Assembly: GCA_017996845.1 (NCBI GenBank)
Contig: JAGOGF010000002.1
Span: 12,749 to 76,748, forward strand
Direction of reading: 5' to 3'
DNA length: 64,000 nt
Source of the DNA: Butyrivibrio sp.
Lineage (GTDB): Bacteria > Bacillota_A > Clostridia > Lachnospirales > Lachnospiraceae
The notes under the pieces are model-generated. The model saw only the letters and a list, made by a program, of their open reading frames with translations. It searched no databases and was not told where the DNA came from. The position numbers and the translations under genes were made by a program. Of the stretch, positions 63,012 to 64,000 are shown piece by piece (positions within the stretch are counted from its first letter, which is position 1; each line of letters opens with the position of its first letter).

Positions 63012-64000
63012 TTAATGATACGACATCAGGAATAAAACAAAAAAAGAAAAATGAACTGATATCGGTTATTGTTCCGGTCTATCAGGCTGCGGACACGCTT
63101 AATCGCTGTGTCAGTTCCATACTGGCACAGACTTATACGGAGTTGGAAATTATTCTGATTGATGACGGCGCAGAAGACGGGAGCGGAAAACTGTGTGATG
63201 AATTACAGCTGGCAGATCACACAAACCGGATCAGAGTCAGACACTCAGCTAACAAGGGAGTATCCCATGCGCGAAATCTGGGGATGGAGATGGCACAGGG
63301 AGAGTGGATTGCCTTTGCAGATGCGGATGATGCTTTAGAAAAGGATTGTCTGCACCAGATGATACAGGCGGCAAAGGACAGTACTGCAGAACTCATTGCA
63401 CAGACAGATCGCATATTTTGTGGAAAACAGGGACGCAAGAAAGCAGAGGATGTGGATAACAGGGTCATGGTATCTGGAAATTATTTTCTGGAAAATGCCA
63501 TTCTCAACAGCGATACACATGTATGGGGAAAACTGTTTCGGAAGAATCTGATCGGTGACCTGCTGTTTCCGGAACAGCTTGCAATCGGGGAAGATATGCT
63601 CTTTCTGCTGCAGCTGGCACTGACCATCGGACATCAGAGACAGATCTGCTGTATTCCGGAAGGTGGGTATCTGTATACGGAGAATGTGCAGGGTGCGATG
63701 AACCAGGCATATAAGCAGTCCTATCTGGACCAGATATTCTGCTGGCGTCAGGCAGAAACAATGATTCGGGAACATCCAAGAGAACTGTCTCCTTATGTAT
63801 ATACCAAACTGGCAACGATACAGATTATGGCAGCTATGCTGGTGGCAGGAAAAGCTGCCTGTGCAAAAAATCTGGACACGGCGGTTCTGCATGCAGCATT
63901 GGATCTGTGCAGTGACACCATTCATCATGCACTTTCCACAAATGGTGCTTTCGCAGGGCTGTCATCCGGGTATAAACTGAAAGTGATTCTGTTCCAATGG
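63008..64000 (+). CDS. Family 2 glycosyltransferase, 3' end missing
   Basis: The frame opens at ATG 63008, overlapping the previous stop, and stays open for 331 codons to the last base of the window, so the C-terminus is cut. Motifs are LISVIVPVYQAADTLNRCVSS, LIDDGAEDGS, and the metal site ADADDA (104-109), with WGKLFRKNLI and AIGEDMLFLLQL later. These mark a typical GT2 of surface-glycan clusters. The cluster evidently continues beyond the window. Confidence 0.9.
   Translation, partial: MINDTTSGIKQKKKNELISVIVPVYQAADTLNRCVSSILAQTYTELEIILIDDGAEDGSGKLCDELQLADHTNRIRVRHSANKGVSHARNLGMEMAQGEWIAFADADDALEKDCLHQMIQAAKDSTAELIAQTDRIFCGKQGRKKAEDVDNRVMVSGNYFLENAILNSDTHVWGKLFRKNLIGDLLFPEQLAIGEDMLFLLQLALTIGHQRQICCIPEGGYLYTENVQGAMNQAYKQSYLDQIFCWRQAETMIREHPRELSPYVYTKLATIQIMAAMLVAGKAACAKNLDTAVLHAALDLCSDTIHHALSTNGAFAGLSSGYKLKVILFQW

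Overview
The window is a 64-kb block of surface-glycan genes, all on the + strand and mostly packed end to end with ATGA/GTGA-type overlaps. The organism looks like a low-to-moderate-GC Gram-positive of the Lachnospiraceae/Clostridia type. The grounds are AGGAGG-like ribosome sites, GTG and TTG starts, PglK-like ABC flippases in place of Wzx, and several membrane-protein families I associate with that group. This is an impression from protein and signal style, not a database result. No tRNA, rRNA, CRISPR array, transposase or phage gene was seen.

Region 1 (1-12 kb). After a GT-C-like membrane protein cut by the window edge comes a strong promoter (1324-1352) that runs straight into a 32-bp perfect palindrome and a repeated, structured leader. 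It drives a pseudaminic-acid operon: pseB, pseF, pseI, pseG, an ATP-grasp ligase, a divergent PLP aminotransferase-like protein, a GT2, a protein with bacterial sialyltransferase motifs (candidate pseudaminyltransferase) and an ABC flippase. A 723-base gene-poor gap follows. It carries two related, oppositely oriented, long-stem elements whose core hairpin shows compensatory base changes.

Region 2 (12.7-25 kb). Here lie an acyltransferase-3 protein, two large polytopic proteins, GtrA, a WecE-like aminotransferase (dTDP-4-amino-4,6-dideoxygalactose), a GNAT acetyltransferase, a GtrB-like polyprenyl-phosphate glycosyltransferase, another polytopic protein and a large O-antigen-polymerase/ligase-like protein. 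Together they look like a lipid-linked-sugar decoration module plus a polymerase or ligase. A terminator-like hairpin lies inside one coding start, and an internal promoter candidate lies at 22423.

Region 3 (25-55 kb). A bacillosamine-type initiation set (PglF-, PglE-, PglC- and PglA-like) also contains the missing pseC. In place of a PglD acetyltransferase it has a D-cysteine-desulfhydrase-like PLP enzyme next to an ATP-grasp ligase. UDP-GalNAcA enzymes (TviB/TviC-like), a DUF2334 deacetylase, four more GT4 enzymes, two AsnB-like amidotransferases, an MBOAT/SGNH O-acylation pair, a TupA-like ATP-grasp, a GT2, two GT11-like fucosyltransferases, a second ABC flippase, a DUF5672 protein and a GT17 follow.

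Region 4 (55.5-64 kb). A Wzy-like polymerase, a second initiating phosphoglycosyltransferase (WcaJ/WbaP type), two GT4s, a polytopic protein and two GT2s, the last cut by the window end.

The presence of two initiating transferases, two flippases and two polymerase-like proteins suggests at least two glycans. Their sugars probably include pseudaminic acid, a bacillosamine-like diamino sugar, GalNAcA or its amide, Fuc4N and fucose, with O-acyl and possibly amino-acyl decorations. The recurring theme is amino sugars and uronic acids paired with ligases that form amide bonds: three ATP-grasp proteins and two AsnB proteins.
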